The notes under the pieces are model-generated. The model saw only the letters and a program-made list of their open reading frames with translations. It was not told the DNA's origin and did no database searches. Made by a program: the position numbers and the translations under genes. This document shows positions 42,377 to 50,475 of a stretch of DNA of 64,000 nucleotides, piece after piece. Position 1 is the first letter of the stretch. Each line of letters begins with the position of its first letter. Source of the stretch: CAZZEX01 sp964653285 (GTDB lineage: Bacteria > Chloroflexota > Anaerolineae > B4-G1); contig CAZZEX010000016.1 in NCBI GenBank assembly GCA_964653285.1, positions 4,213-68,212 on the forward strand. The letters are read 5' to 3'.

Positions 42377-43705
42377 ATGACTTACCACAGTTGGTTTGAA
42401 TGTATTCGCGGCTGCAATCGCCGCTATTCCATCTACGACATCGTCTACCGTTGCGAGGACTGCGGCGGGTTGCTCGACGTTGAGCATGACCTGGAGGCGC
42501 TGAAGGACCGGAGCGCTGCCGAGTGGAAGGCGCTGTTCGAGCAACGCACTCGCTCCATTGAGTGGCCTTACGGCAGCGGCGTGTGGGGCAAGAAGGAATG
42601 GGTCTGTCCCCAGATAGAGGTTGCCAACGTCGTCTCACTGGGAGAGGGCAACACCCCCCTTCTGCCAGTCTCCCCTCCCCTCGCAGGGGAGGGGCTGCCC
42701 GACCTGTGGGTCAAGCAATGCGGCACCAGCCACACCGGGTCGTTCAAGGACCTGGGGATGACGGTGCTGGTCTCGGTGGTGCGGCAGATGATCGCCGATG
42801 GGAAGCCAATCCGGGCGGTGGCCTGCGCCTCCACCGGTGATACCTCGGCCGCGCTGGCTGCCTACTGCGCCGCCGCCAGCATCCCCGCTATCGTCTTTCT
42901 GCCCCGGGGCAAAGTCTCCACCGCGCAACTGGCCCAGCCCATCGCCCACGGCGCGCTGGTGCTGGCGCTTGATACCGATTTCGACGGCTGCATGCGCATT
43001 GTGCAGCAGGTGACGGCCGACGAGACGATCTACCTGGCCAATTCGATGAACTCGCTGCGCATCGAGGGCCAGAAGACGGTGGCCATTGAGATCGTTCAGC
43101 AACTGGGATGGGAGGTGCCGGACTGGGTGGTCATCCCGGCGGGCAACCTGGGCAACGTCAGCGCTCTGGGCCGGGGCTTTCTGATGATGAGGAAATTGGG
43201 CTTGATAGACCGGTTGCCGCGCATCGTGTGTGCCCAGGCTGCGAACGCCAACCCGCTCTACCTGAGTTACCTGACGGGGTTTGAGGAGTACCGGCCGGTG
43301 CCCGCGCAAAAGACGCTGGCCAGTGCCATCCAGATCGGCGCGCCAGTTAGTTACGAGCGGGCGGTGAAGGTGCTGCGGGTCTTTGATGGCGTCGTCGAGC
43401 AGGCCAACGAGGACGAACTGGCGGACGCGGCCGCCCGCGCCGACCGCGCTGGGTTGTACTGCTGCCCCCAGACTGGCGTGGCATTGGCGGCGCTGTTCAA
43501 ACTGGTGAAAGGGGGCATGATCCTGCCAGAGCACCGCGTCGTTGTCATCTCCACCGCTCACGGCCTTAAGTTCACCGGGTTCAAGGTGGGTTACCACGAG
43601 GGAACGCTGGTGGACCTGGTCGCTCGTCATGCCAATCCGCCGCTGGAGTTGCCGGCCGACGTTTTGGCGGTGAGTCGGGCGATTGACCGGGTGATTGGGC
43701 GATGA
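42377..43705 (+). CDS. thrC: Threonine synthase
   Basis: About 442 residues, fold-type II PLP enzyme converting O-phosphohomoserine to threonine. It has the zinc-ribbon-like YRCEDCGGLLD start, LGEGNTPLLP, the PLP-Lys motif HTGSFKDLGMTVL, CASTGDTSAALAAY, and the phosphate-loop IPAGNLGNVSALGRG. An in-frame insert SPPLAGEG (42671-42694) is encoded by a perfect palindrome CCCCTCCCCT-CGC-AGGGGAGGGG and falls between TPLLP and LWVK, a surface loop. The ATG at 42377 fits family starts, although the GGGAGG is 12-15 bases upstream. Confidence 0.92.
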   Translation: MTYHSWFECIRGCNRRYSIYDIVYRCEDCGGLLDVEHDLEALKDRSAAEWKALFEQRTRSIEWPYGSGVWGKKEWVCPQIEVANVVSLGEGNTPLLPVSPPLAGEGLPDLWVKQCGTSHTGSFKDLGMTVLVSVVRQMIADGKPIRAVACASTGDTSAALAAYCAAASIPAIVFLPRGKVSTAQLAQPIAHGALVLALDTDFDGCMRIVQQVTADETIYLANSMNSLRIEGQKTVAIEIVQQLGWEVPDWVVIPAGNLGNVSALGRGFLMMRKLGLIDRLPRIVCAQAANANPLYLSYLTGFEEYRPVPAQKTLASAIQIGAPVSYERAVKVLRVFDGVVEQANEDELADAAARADRAGLYCCPQTGVALAALFKLVKGGMILPEHRVVVISTAHGLKFTGFKVGYHEGTLVDLVARHANPPLELPADVLAVSRAIDRVIGR

Positions 43706-43719
43706 GGTGGTTAGTGAGG

Positions 43720-43747
43720 TTGACAAATCAGAAGGATGTGCTATCAT
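43720..43747 (+). promoter_or_regulatory. Promoter of the ilvE attenuator transcript
   Basis: Perfect TTGACA (43720-43725) and TATCAT (43742-43747) with a 16-bp spacer, starting 15 bases after the thrC stop codon. Confidence 0.8.
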
Positions 43748-43781
43748 AGTACAAGTTGTTCAACAGAAAGGCATTCTCAAG

Positions 43782-43883
43782 GTGAGTACAACCCTGACAT
43801 TCTCTCTTAATTCTATTGTTATTGTCCTGCCGGTGCTCCTTATTATTGAGGAGCCAATGGAGGTTGGGAGGGATTCGGGGTAG
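43782..43883 (+). CDS. Branched-chain amino acid leader peptide of ilvE
   Basis: A 33-residue peptide starting at GTG and ending at TAG: a run NSIVIVLPVLLII contains ten Ile, Val or Leu codons out of thirteen. It lies between a strong promoter and an intrinsic terminator upstream of ilvE, the classical layout of transcription attenuation by charged Ile/Val/Leu tRNA. Within it GCTCC/GGAGC can form a competing hairpin. AGAAAGG lies about 10 bases before the start. Too short for homology; the call rests on composition and context. Confidence 0.75.
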   Translation: MSTTLTFSLNSIVIVLPVLLIIEEPMEVGRDSG

Positions 43884-43911
43884 CACCGAGACCATCAGTT
43901 TAGTTTAAGCC

Positions 43912-43942
43912 CAAAGCCCCCCCAACGGGGGGCTTTTTCTTT
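43912..43942 (+). terminator. Attenuator terminator upstream of ilvE
   Basis: Stem AAAGCCCCCC / GGGGGGCTTT with a 4-base loop is followed by TTCTTT, 29 bases after the leader peptide stop and about 390 bases before ilvE. Confidence 0.85.
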
Positions 43943-44037
43943 ACCTTTGCCAGTTCCACAATCCTATCCGGCGGGTCTGTGACGGTCTGCTGATCGAAGT
44001 TAACCGACGAAGATTTGGGATAAGGAGGTTTTGTCTG

Positions 44038-44280
44038 ATGAAGGAGACAAGATACACATCGGCGTATGGTAGCGAGGATGCATATCCCCACTTGAACTTC
44101 TTTGGCTGGGGTAGCAGGTTGATCACGCGGTCGCGCAGCAGCGACAGTGGCCCAGAGCCCGCCCCACAGCCGACCGACCAGATCACACAACTGACCGAGA
44201 CGTCTTGCTTCCCCGGCAACGGACATTGGCACGTCAACTTCTTTGGCTGGGGAAGTTGGGAGGCTGAGGGAGGCTGGTGA
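44038..44280 (+). CDS. Small protein with duplicated NFFGWGS motif
   Basis: An 80-residue frame with AAGGAGG 9 bases before its ATG, lying between the attenuator and ilvE. The sequence HLNFFGWGSR near residue 20 and HVNFFGWGSW near residue 68 share the seven residues NFFGWGS, and the DNA is also nearly identical at both sites. The segment between is polar with one Cys. It has no signal peptide or known domain. It could be a second regulatory leader, a peptide precursor with two core copies, or a small structural protein. Confidence 0.5.
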   Translation: MKETRYTSAYGSEDAYPHLNFFGWGSRLITRSRSSDSGPEPAPQPTDQITQLTETSCFPGNGHWHVNFFGWGSWEAEGGW

Positions 44281-44330
44281 GTTGTAGAAGCAGAACAAAA
44301 GCAGAACAAACACTGGGGAGGAATACAATC

Positions 44331-45254
44331 ATGACCATCAGCAAGACCGAGTACATTTGGTTCAACGGCCGACTGATCCCCTGGGATCAGGCCCAGGTGC
44401 ACGTCGCCGTCCACGCCCTGCATTATGGCTCCAGCGTATTCGAGGGCATCCGGGCCTACGAGGCGGGCAACGGTCCGGCCATCTTCTGCCTGGGCCCACA
44501 CGTTGATCGCCTGTTCAACTCGGCCAAGATCTATCGCATGGAGATTCCCTACACTAAGGAGGAGATCAAACAAGCCATCGTGGACACGGTCAAGGCCAAC
44601 AGGCACAAAGCCTGCTATATTCGTCCCCTGGCCTTCCGGGGCTTCGATAGCTTCAGCCTGGACCCACGGACGTGCCCGGTGGAAGTGGTCATCATCACCA
44701 TCGAGTGGGGACGCTATCTGGGACCAGAGGCCATTGAGCAGGGGGTAGACGTGGGTGTGAGTTCCTGGCGGCGCATGGCTCCCAACACCTTCCCCGCTGC
44801 GGCCAAGATCGGTGGGCAATACATCAACTCGCAGTTGATCACTATGGAGGCCGCCGAGCATGGTTATGCGGAAGGAATCGCCCTGGATGCTAACGGCTTC
44901 GTCAGCGAAGGGAGCGGCGAGAACATCTTCGTGGTCAGTAACAGCAACATCCTCACGCCCCCTCTGGCTTCTTCTATCTTGCAAGGAGTGACCAGGCATT
45001 GCGTCATCACCCTGGCTGAGGACCTGGGCGATCAGGTGCGGGAGGAACTGATCCCCCGTGAGGTTCTGTACATGGCCGACGAGGCGTTTTTCACCGGCAC
45101 GGCGGCCGAGATCACCCCCATTCGCTCTATAGATGGCATCGCCATTGGCGCTGGCCGTCGCGGTCCGGTCACCGAACGCCTGCAGGCCGAGTTCTTCGCC
45201 ATTACGAACGGGCGGACCCCCGATCGTCATGGCTGGCTCACTCCAGTGAGGTAA
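44331..45254 (+). CDS. ilvE: Branched-chain amino acid aminotransferase
   Basis: A 307-residue fold-type IV aminotransferase of typical length that transfers the amino group of Glu to the Ile, Val and Leu keto acids. Visible blocks are the YGSSVFEGIRAYE start, RLFNSAKIYRM, the PLP-Lys region PAAAKIGGQYINS, EGIALDANGFVSEGSGENIFVV and FFTGTAAEITPIRSIDG. GGGGAGGA lies 9 bases before the ATG. It is controlled by the attenuator at 43720-43942, and thrC lies immediately upstream, so amino-acid genes are grouped here. Confidence 0.95.
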   Translation: MTISKTEYIWFNGRLIPWDQAQVHVAVHALHYGSSVFEGIRAYEAGNGPAIFCLGPHVDRLFNSAKIYRMEIPYTKEEIKQAIVDTVKANRHKACYIRPLAFRGFDSFSLDPRTCPVEVVIITIEWGRYLGPEAIEQGVDVGVSSWRRMAPNTFPAAAKIGGQYINSQLITMEAAEHGYAEGIALDANGFVSEGSGENIFVVSNSNILTPPLASSILQGVTRHCVITLAEDLGDQVREELIPREVLYMADEAFFTGTAAEITPIRSIDGIAIGAGRRGPVTERLQAEFFAITNGRTPDRHGWLTPVR

Positions 45255-45360
45255 TCTCCAGCGTCTGGCTGCCTGGCCGATGGCGGACCGTGAGTCCGTG
45301 GCCCCGCGTCTTTCGCCCACCAGCACCGGTAGCAGGGGAAGACGGGGCGGTGGGTGTCAT

Positions 45361-45392
45361 CGTTTGTACAAACGTCACCGTTGGGTTATAAT
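45361..45392 (+). promoter_or_regulatory. Promoter with operator palindrome for the CHAT-STAND genes
   Basis: TTGTAC (45364-45369) and a perfect TATAAT (45387-45392) are spaced 17 bp. A perfect 14-bp palindrome CGTTTGTACAAACG (45361-45374) covers the -35 box, so a dimeric repressor bound there would block RNA polymerase. The rest of 45255-45596 holds no gene. Confidence 0.65.
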
Positions 45393-45596
45393 TGGGGCAG
45401 GCCACCATCCACGGCAGCGAGGCTGTGCGCACCGGCGTGAGGAGCAACGAAGCCGTTGTCCTTTCTGTCCCGTGGTGAAGCATCGGCCTTGGTATGATAG
45501 GCGGAGACATGGTTCGATCGGAAGAGGTGGATGTTACTTTCAAGCCACACCTGTTGATGGCCAAGGCCGTTCGTGCTGTGCCAGTGGGAGATGGCT

Positions 45597-47219
45597 ATGG
45601 GCAGCAGACCCGTTTTCAACAACTTCGACCTGTACATTGGCCGGGGAAGGAACGGCGTCTATCCCATCTCGGTCCACTACTCCCCCGCTGGCGAGACGCC
45701 GGACTCAGTCCAGGTCCCCATTGCCCATAACGATGAGCTGATGCGCCGCTGGCTGAGATGCCTGCAAGATGGCTTCATCGAGCGGGACGACTTGCTGGCC
45801 CTCGGCCGGCGCCTGGCGGGCTACCTGCTCCCGCCAGGGCTGGTGCGGGATCTCTATCAGCGCAGTCGAGGCATGACCGACGCCCAGAATTTGAACCTGC
45901 GTCTGCGATTGCGCATCTCGCCGCCGGAATTAGCCGCACTCCCTTGGGAATATACTTACGACGAGGACAGCGCTGATTTCTTCGTCCTGAACCCGAGCAC
46001 GGTGCTGGTGCGCTACCACGGCCAGCCGATACCGCCCTATTCCATTGTGAGCCATGCGCCAGTGCCTATCCTGGTGCTGATCTCTAACCCACCTGACACA
46101 TCCCTCCTTGGCACGGTTAAAGAGACGCGCAACCTTATCAAAGCCCTGGGCCGCCTGCTGGACGAAGATCAGGTCAGGGTTGATGTGCTTTTCAGCGGCC
46201 TGCTGGAGGAACGGCGAGCGATCGAAGCCCTGGCGGCTAATCAGGCGGGGACCCGGTTACTCCCTGGCCCGGCGTCCGTTGATGCCCTGCGTGATGCGCT
46301 GCGCCAGGGGTACCGGGTCATCCACTACATCGGTCATGGTGAGTTTGATGAGAGAATAGGGGGGGTGTTGCTGTTGGTTAATGATGAAGGTGACGAAACC
46401 CGGGTTGGGGCCCAGACACTGGCGCGGGAGTTACGAGGCAGCAGTGCGGCCGTGGTTGTGCTTAACGCCTGTAAGTCGGCAACCGAGAGCACGGCACGGT
46501 CGTTCATGGGCCTGGCACCCAGTCTGATCCGGGCCGGGGTGCCAGCGGTGGTGGCGATGCAATATGCCATTGTGGACAGCAGCAGTGTCTATTTCTCGCA
46601 TGCGCTGTACAAGGCGTTGGCCGACGGCTGGCCACTGGATGCGGCGGTGACCGAGGGGCGCAAGGCGATTAGCGCCCAGGTGACGGCGGACGACATGGAC
46701 TGGGGCATTCCAGTCCTGTTCATGCGATCAAGCGATGGTGTTCTCTGGAAAGAGGAGTCAGGGGAAATAGGCGAAAACGCGATCGCGCCCGAAGTGGACT
46801 CCAGAGTTGGCTCACAGGTTGGCGAGCACAGCGGTGGGGTGAACGTCGGCGACATCATCACGATAGGTGCTGTGGGGCCAAGTGCAGCAGTGGCGGCGGG
46901 GCGCGGTGCTTCGGCCACCGTGACGGCTGACGTCTCTGGTGGTGAACTCCACCAATTATTCGCGCCGCTGATGGATGCCTTGCGTGACGCGCCGCCGGAG
47001 AAGCGGGGCGGGGCCGTGCAGAAGGCTGAGGCATTGAAGAGTGAGCTGGCGAAGGGCAAGGACGCCGACGACACTGTGGTAGCCAGATTAGTGGATGACC
47101 TTGTTGGGCTGGTACCGGATGTGGTGGGCACTGTGGTGAGCATGTTCGCCTCGCCTATCCTGGCGGGAATTGCTGGTCCGGTGACAAAGTATGCGGTAGG
47201 CAGAATTCAGGGCAAGTAA
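45597..47219 (+). CDS. CHAT-domain (caspase-like) protease
   Basis: About 540 residues. Residues 1-130 form the usual N-terminal CHAT-associated domain (NNFDLYIGRGRNGVYPISVHYSPAGE, then LPWEYTYDE). The CHAT peptidase at about 145-390 has the catalytic His in HYIGHGEFDE and catalytic Cys in VVLNACKSA, with the substrate-pocket region GVPAVVAMQYAI. A linker with VNVGDIITIG and AAGRGA resembles the start of the next protein. The C-terminus is helical and hydrophobic. GGGAG lies 6 bases before the ATG at 45597. It is 9 bases upstream of the STAND gene, so the two are one operon; CHAT proteases are commonly switched on by such NTPases. Confidence 0.92.
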   Translation: MGSRPVFNNFDLYIGRGRNGVYPISVHYSPAGETPDSVQVPIAHNDELMRRWLRCLQDGFIERDDLLALGRRLAGYLLPPGLVRDLYQRSRGMTDAQNLNLRLRLRISPPELAALPWEYTYDEDSADFFVLNPSTVLVRYHGQPIPPYSIVSHAPVPILVLISNPPDTSLLGTVKETRNLIKALGRLLDEDQVRVDVLFSGLLEERRAIEALAANQAGTRLLPGPASVDALRDALRQGYRVIHYIGHGEFDERIGGVLLLVNDEGDETRVGAQTLARELRGSSAAVVVLNACKSATESTARSFMGLAPSLIRAGVPAVVAMQYAIVDSSSVYFSHALYKALADGWPLDAAVTEGRKAISAQVTADDMDWGIPVLFMRSSDGVLWKEESGEIGENAIAPEVDSRVGSQVGEHSGGVNVGDIITIGAVGPSAAVAAGRGASATVTADVSGGELHQLFAPLMDALRDAPPEKRGGAVQKAEALKSELAKGKDADDTVVARLVDDLVGLVPDVVGTVVSMFASPILAGIAGPVTKYAVGRIQGK

Positions 47220-47228
47220 GCAAGCAAG

Positions 47229-50200
47229 ATGGAAATTGGTGATCGGATTACCGTCGGAGATGTCCACGAAGGTAGTGCTGTGGCCGTCGGGCGAGGCGCA
47301 CGCGCCGAGACCCACATTGATAAGATTGTCAACAACATAGGTGCGTTTGTCCAGCGCGCCCTCACCGCCGCAGAAGAAGCCGAGCAGAATAGGGCATTCG
47401 AAGCCCAACGCCTGGCCTATGGCGTCAGCGCCTTCGCCCAGCGATTGCAGGCCCGCGCCAGCGAACCCAGCGGTGCAGACACCGCTGGTCCGTACAGAGG
47501 CTTGCTGGAATACCGGCTGAGCGACGCGGAACTATTCTTTGGCCGCGACCGTGCCATTCGTGGACTCCTCCAACACCTGCAACGTGGCCCGCTCACCGTG
47601 CTGCACGCCGAGTCCGGCGCAGGCAAGACCTCGCTTCTCCAGGCTGGGATTTCCCCCTGCTTGATCGCCAATGGACACCTGCCAGTATATCTCCGGCCGT
47701 ACAACGTTGAGCCATCGCTGGCCCTCAAGCGCGCCTTCCTCCCCGATCTGGGTCACGCACCCGGCCTGGTCACTGCGACACTGCGTGACTTTCTGTGGCA
47801 CGTCGGCGAGGTGCTTGGCCTGGGCACGACACTTTACGTCTTCCTCGATCAATTCGAGGAGTTCTTCACCCAACTCGACGAACCGGCGCGCGATGAGTTC
47901 GTCGGCAAGTTGGCCGGATGCCTGGACGACGAAAGTCTCAACGTTCGCTGGGTGCTCGCCATCCGCACCGAGTTCTTCGGCAACCTGGCAAATTTCCGCC
48001 CGCGTATCCGCAACCCCTTCGAGAACGACTGCCGCCTCAACCGTCTCACGCGCGCTGAAGCGCGGGAAGTGGTGACCGAACCGGCCAGGCGATATGGTGT
48101 GGATTTTGAAGCCGGGCTGGTGGATACACTGCTGGACGATCTGGGCCAGGACGAAGTCGCCCCGCCGCAGGTGCAATTGGTGTGCCTGGATCTATACGAA
48201 GCATTGCCATCAGGCGAGGCGATGATCATTACTCGCGCGCTGTACGACGCGCAGGGCGGCGCGGCCGGGATCCTGCAGGGGCATTTAGGCCGCGTTCTCA
48301 AGCGGGACCTGCCCGCCGACCAGCGCGCGCCCGCCCGCCTCTTGCTCGAAGCTCTGATCACGTCCGATGGCCGGCGCGTGCTGCGCCCGCGCGCCGAACT
48401 CGTCGCCGGGCTTGCGCCGCGCGGGATCATGCCCGAAACACTTGACACGATCTTGAGTCAACTGGTGGACAGCCGCTTGTTGCGCGTACAGGAAGTCGGC
48501 GCAGAACTGGCTTACGAACTGGCGCACGATTACCTGGTGGATCAGATTGAGCTCAGTCCGGAGGTTAAGGCTCGTAAAGCGGCCCAAGAGTTGTTGGAGC
48601 GTGAAGTGCTCAACTGGAAGCTTTTCGGCGCATTGATGCGTACGCGAACTCTGCGGGTGGTGGGAGCGCAACGAGAGGTCTTGCAGATAGGCGGCACAGC
48701 GAGCGAATTGCTGGTGAAAAGCGCGTTTGAAACAGACGTGGACCTGGCCAATTGGCTGGCGTACGTCTCACCGGAACTAGCCCGGGAGACACTGTTGGAT
48801 GGCCTGGAACGTCCGGAGCCCAGGCTGCGTGCCCGCGCTGCCTGCCACCTGGTTGGCTATTTCGACGCCGAAGCCGAATCGAGGATGTTTCAGTGTGCCC
48901 TGCATGATGATGAGCGGGTCGTGCGGGATGCGGCGTTCGAGGCACTAGCGAGGCTGGCTCCCGACAAAGCGCGGCAGGTTCTGTTGGCCAGCCTGGTGCA
49001 TCCAGAGGCTGCACGGCGCGTACAAGCAGCGAGGGCCTTGCGCCTCTATCTCGACGCGCAGGTGGCGGAAAGGCTCTTTTCCCGTGTTTTGAGGGATGAG
49101 GACGAGGACGTTTGGGGGGCGGCGCTGGAAACCTTGGCCACTGACGAAGCCGTGCCACACCGCGCCAACTGGCGTCCCCTGCTCAAAGCCAGGATTTGGC
49201 GGCAGGCTGCGGCCTATGAAAAACTGAGACGATTGCGGGTTGGCTTGCCACGTTCGCTCCGCTGGCGGATGGCCCCGGCGCGGGCGGCGCACTATGTGCG
49301 GCGTGAAGCCCGGACGCGGCCGCTTTGGTTACTCGCCCGGGTCATTCTGATAGTGGCACTCTATTTCGGGCTGGCCTGGATACAAGGCTGGCCGCCTTTC
49401 CTGCGCTGGGAACGGGTCACGGGTGCACCCCAGGAACGGCTCAGGGCATTGGAAGTGGTAGATGGTCGGATATATGTGGGTAGTTTCGATTATGGCCTGG
49501 CGCGGCGTAATACGGGGGGGGACTGGTCCGACTGGCTGCACGAGGGCCTGCCTACCAGCACCCCGGCTAAATTCAACGATCCTGACTCAAACGTGCGCAC
49601 CATTGATGCGATTGCGGCTGACCCAGCCGATCCGGATCGGGTCTACATCCTCGTGCGTAAGAACGGGCTATTCCTCAGCGAGGACGCGGGCGAGACCTGG
49701 ATACCTGTTGAGGCGGGCGAGGTGCCCACCGATTCTCTGGGACTGGAACTAGATGTGATGGATGAAATCATCCTGATAGCGGCCGGTAAGGAGGGGCTGT
49801 ACGGCAGCGGCAACGACGGTCAGACGTGGCACAAATTGAGCGGCGAAAACGAACTGCCTGATGGTGAGTTCAAGACTGTGCGCTTTGACCCGGCCGGTGT
49901 TCCCTATGCTGGCGGCGCGGATGGGCTGTATTGCGGTCGGGGAACATTCCCCTGGGTATGGGAAAAGGTCGCTGGCGTACCTGCTGTGCACTATCTGGAT
50001 TTTGGCCCGGATCAGTGCCTGTATCTGGCCCTTGGCGTAGGGCGTGCCACAAATGCAGCCTGTTATACGCCAGAGGGTGGCCTGGGTAGGTTGATGGATT
50101 TTGGAGATCACGTCATTACCGCTCTGACAGCCGACCCGGATGACCCCAGCCTGTTTTACGTGGGGACAATTGACCAGATCCACGAGTTGGAATGTGAGGG

Positions 50201-50330
50201 GAGAAGTCGGGAGATGGGACAGGTGCCTCTTGTACGGGGTGTGAGCGGTCTTACCCTGCTCCCCGCGGCCGGGGATGGCTACGTGCTTGTACAGGCCAAC
50301 GGCGCAGGTCTCTACCAGCGTCCCCCCTAA
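47229..50330 (+). CDS. Membrane-spanning STAND NTPase with HEAT repeats and outer beta-propeller
   Basis: 1033 residues. The N-terminal motif GDRITVGDVHEGSAVAVGRGA resembles the CHAT linker. An nSTAND1-type NTPase follows (about 85-480): YRGLLEYRLSDAELFFGRD, Walker A ESGAGKTSLLQAG, Walker B LYVFLDQFEEFF and a winged-helix end. HEAT-like helical repeats occupy about 500-640. A transmembrane helix (ARVILIVALYFGLAW, about 702-716) is followed by a BNR/Asp-box-type beta-propeller (about 730-1033, DAGETW and NDGQTW boxes), probably outside the cell. This architecture can sense outside signals and activate the CHAT protease. No true ribosome-binding site is needed given 9-base coupling. Confidence 0.9.
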   Translation: MEIGDRITVGDVHEGSAVAVGRGARAETHIDKIVNNIGAFVQRALTAAEEAEQNRAFEAQRLAYGVSAFAQRLQARASEPSGADTAGPYRGLLEYRLSDAELFFGRDRAIRGLLQHLQRGPLTVLHAESGAGKTSLLQAGISPCLIANGHLPVYLRPYNVEPSLALKRAFLPDLGHAPGLVTATLRDFLWHVGEVLGLGTTLYVFLDQFEEFFTQLDEPARDEFVGKLAGCLDDESLNVRWVLAIRTEFFGNLANFRPRIRNPFENDCRLNRLTRAEAREVVTEPARRYGVDFEAGLVDTLLDDLGQDEVAPPQVQLVCLDLYEALPSGEAMIITRALYDAQGGAAGILQGHLGRVLKRDLPADQRAPARLLLEALITSDGRRVLRPRAELVAGLAPRGIMPETLDTILSQLVDSRLLRVQEVGAELAYELAHDYLVDQIELSPEVKARKAAQELLEREVLNWKLFGALMRTRTLRVVGAQREVLQIGGTASELLVKSAFETDVDLANWLAYVSPELARETLLDGLERPEPRLRARAACHLVGYFDAEAESRMFQCALHDDERVVRDAAFEALARLAPDKARQVLLASLVHPEAARRVQAARALRLYLDAQVAERLFSRVLRDEDEDVWGAALETLATDEAVPHRANWRPLLKARIWRQAAAYEKLRRLRVGLPRSLRWRMAPARAAHYVRREARTRPLWLLARVILIVALYFGLAWIQGWPPFLRWERVTGAPQERLRALEVVDGRIYVGSFDYGLARRNTGGDWSDWLHEGLPTSTPAKFNDPDSNVRTIDAIAADPADPDRVYILVRKNGLFLSEDAGETWIPVEAGEVPTDSLGLELDVMDEIILIAAGKEGLYGSGNDGQTWHKLSGENELPDGEFKTVRFDPAGVPYAGGADGLYCGRGTFPWVWEKVAGVPAVHYLDFGPDQCLYLALGVGRATNAACYTPEGGLGRLMDFGDHVITALTADPDDPSLFYVGTIDQIHELECEGRSREMGQVPLVRGVSGLTLLPAAGDGYVLVQANGAGLYQRPP

Positions 50331-50337
50331 GTCGAAT

Positions 50338-50436
50338 GGGTGTGTTTCATTTCGGTTGGACGTCCGGCTTCAGCCGGAAAGTCCCCGCTGAAGCGGGGCG
50401 TCCGCTCCTTTCTTCCAACTCATTTGAAATACACCC
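50338..50436. mobile_element. MITE family B, copy 2 (99 bp)
   Basis: Same 99-bp length and core as copy 1, with perfect 9-bp target duplication AAGTCGAAT (50329-50337 and 50437-50445). Inverted ends GGGTGTGTTTCA and TGAAATACACCC differ by one base. The first target copy overlaps the last bases of the STAND stop codon, so the element landed exactly at the end of that gene. Confidence 0.92.
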
Positions 50437-50475
50437 AAGTCGAATCTGCTTCAAAAGCGAAAGGAGAGAAGGGCC

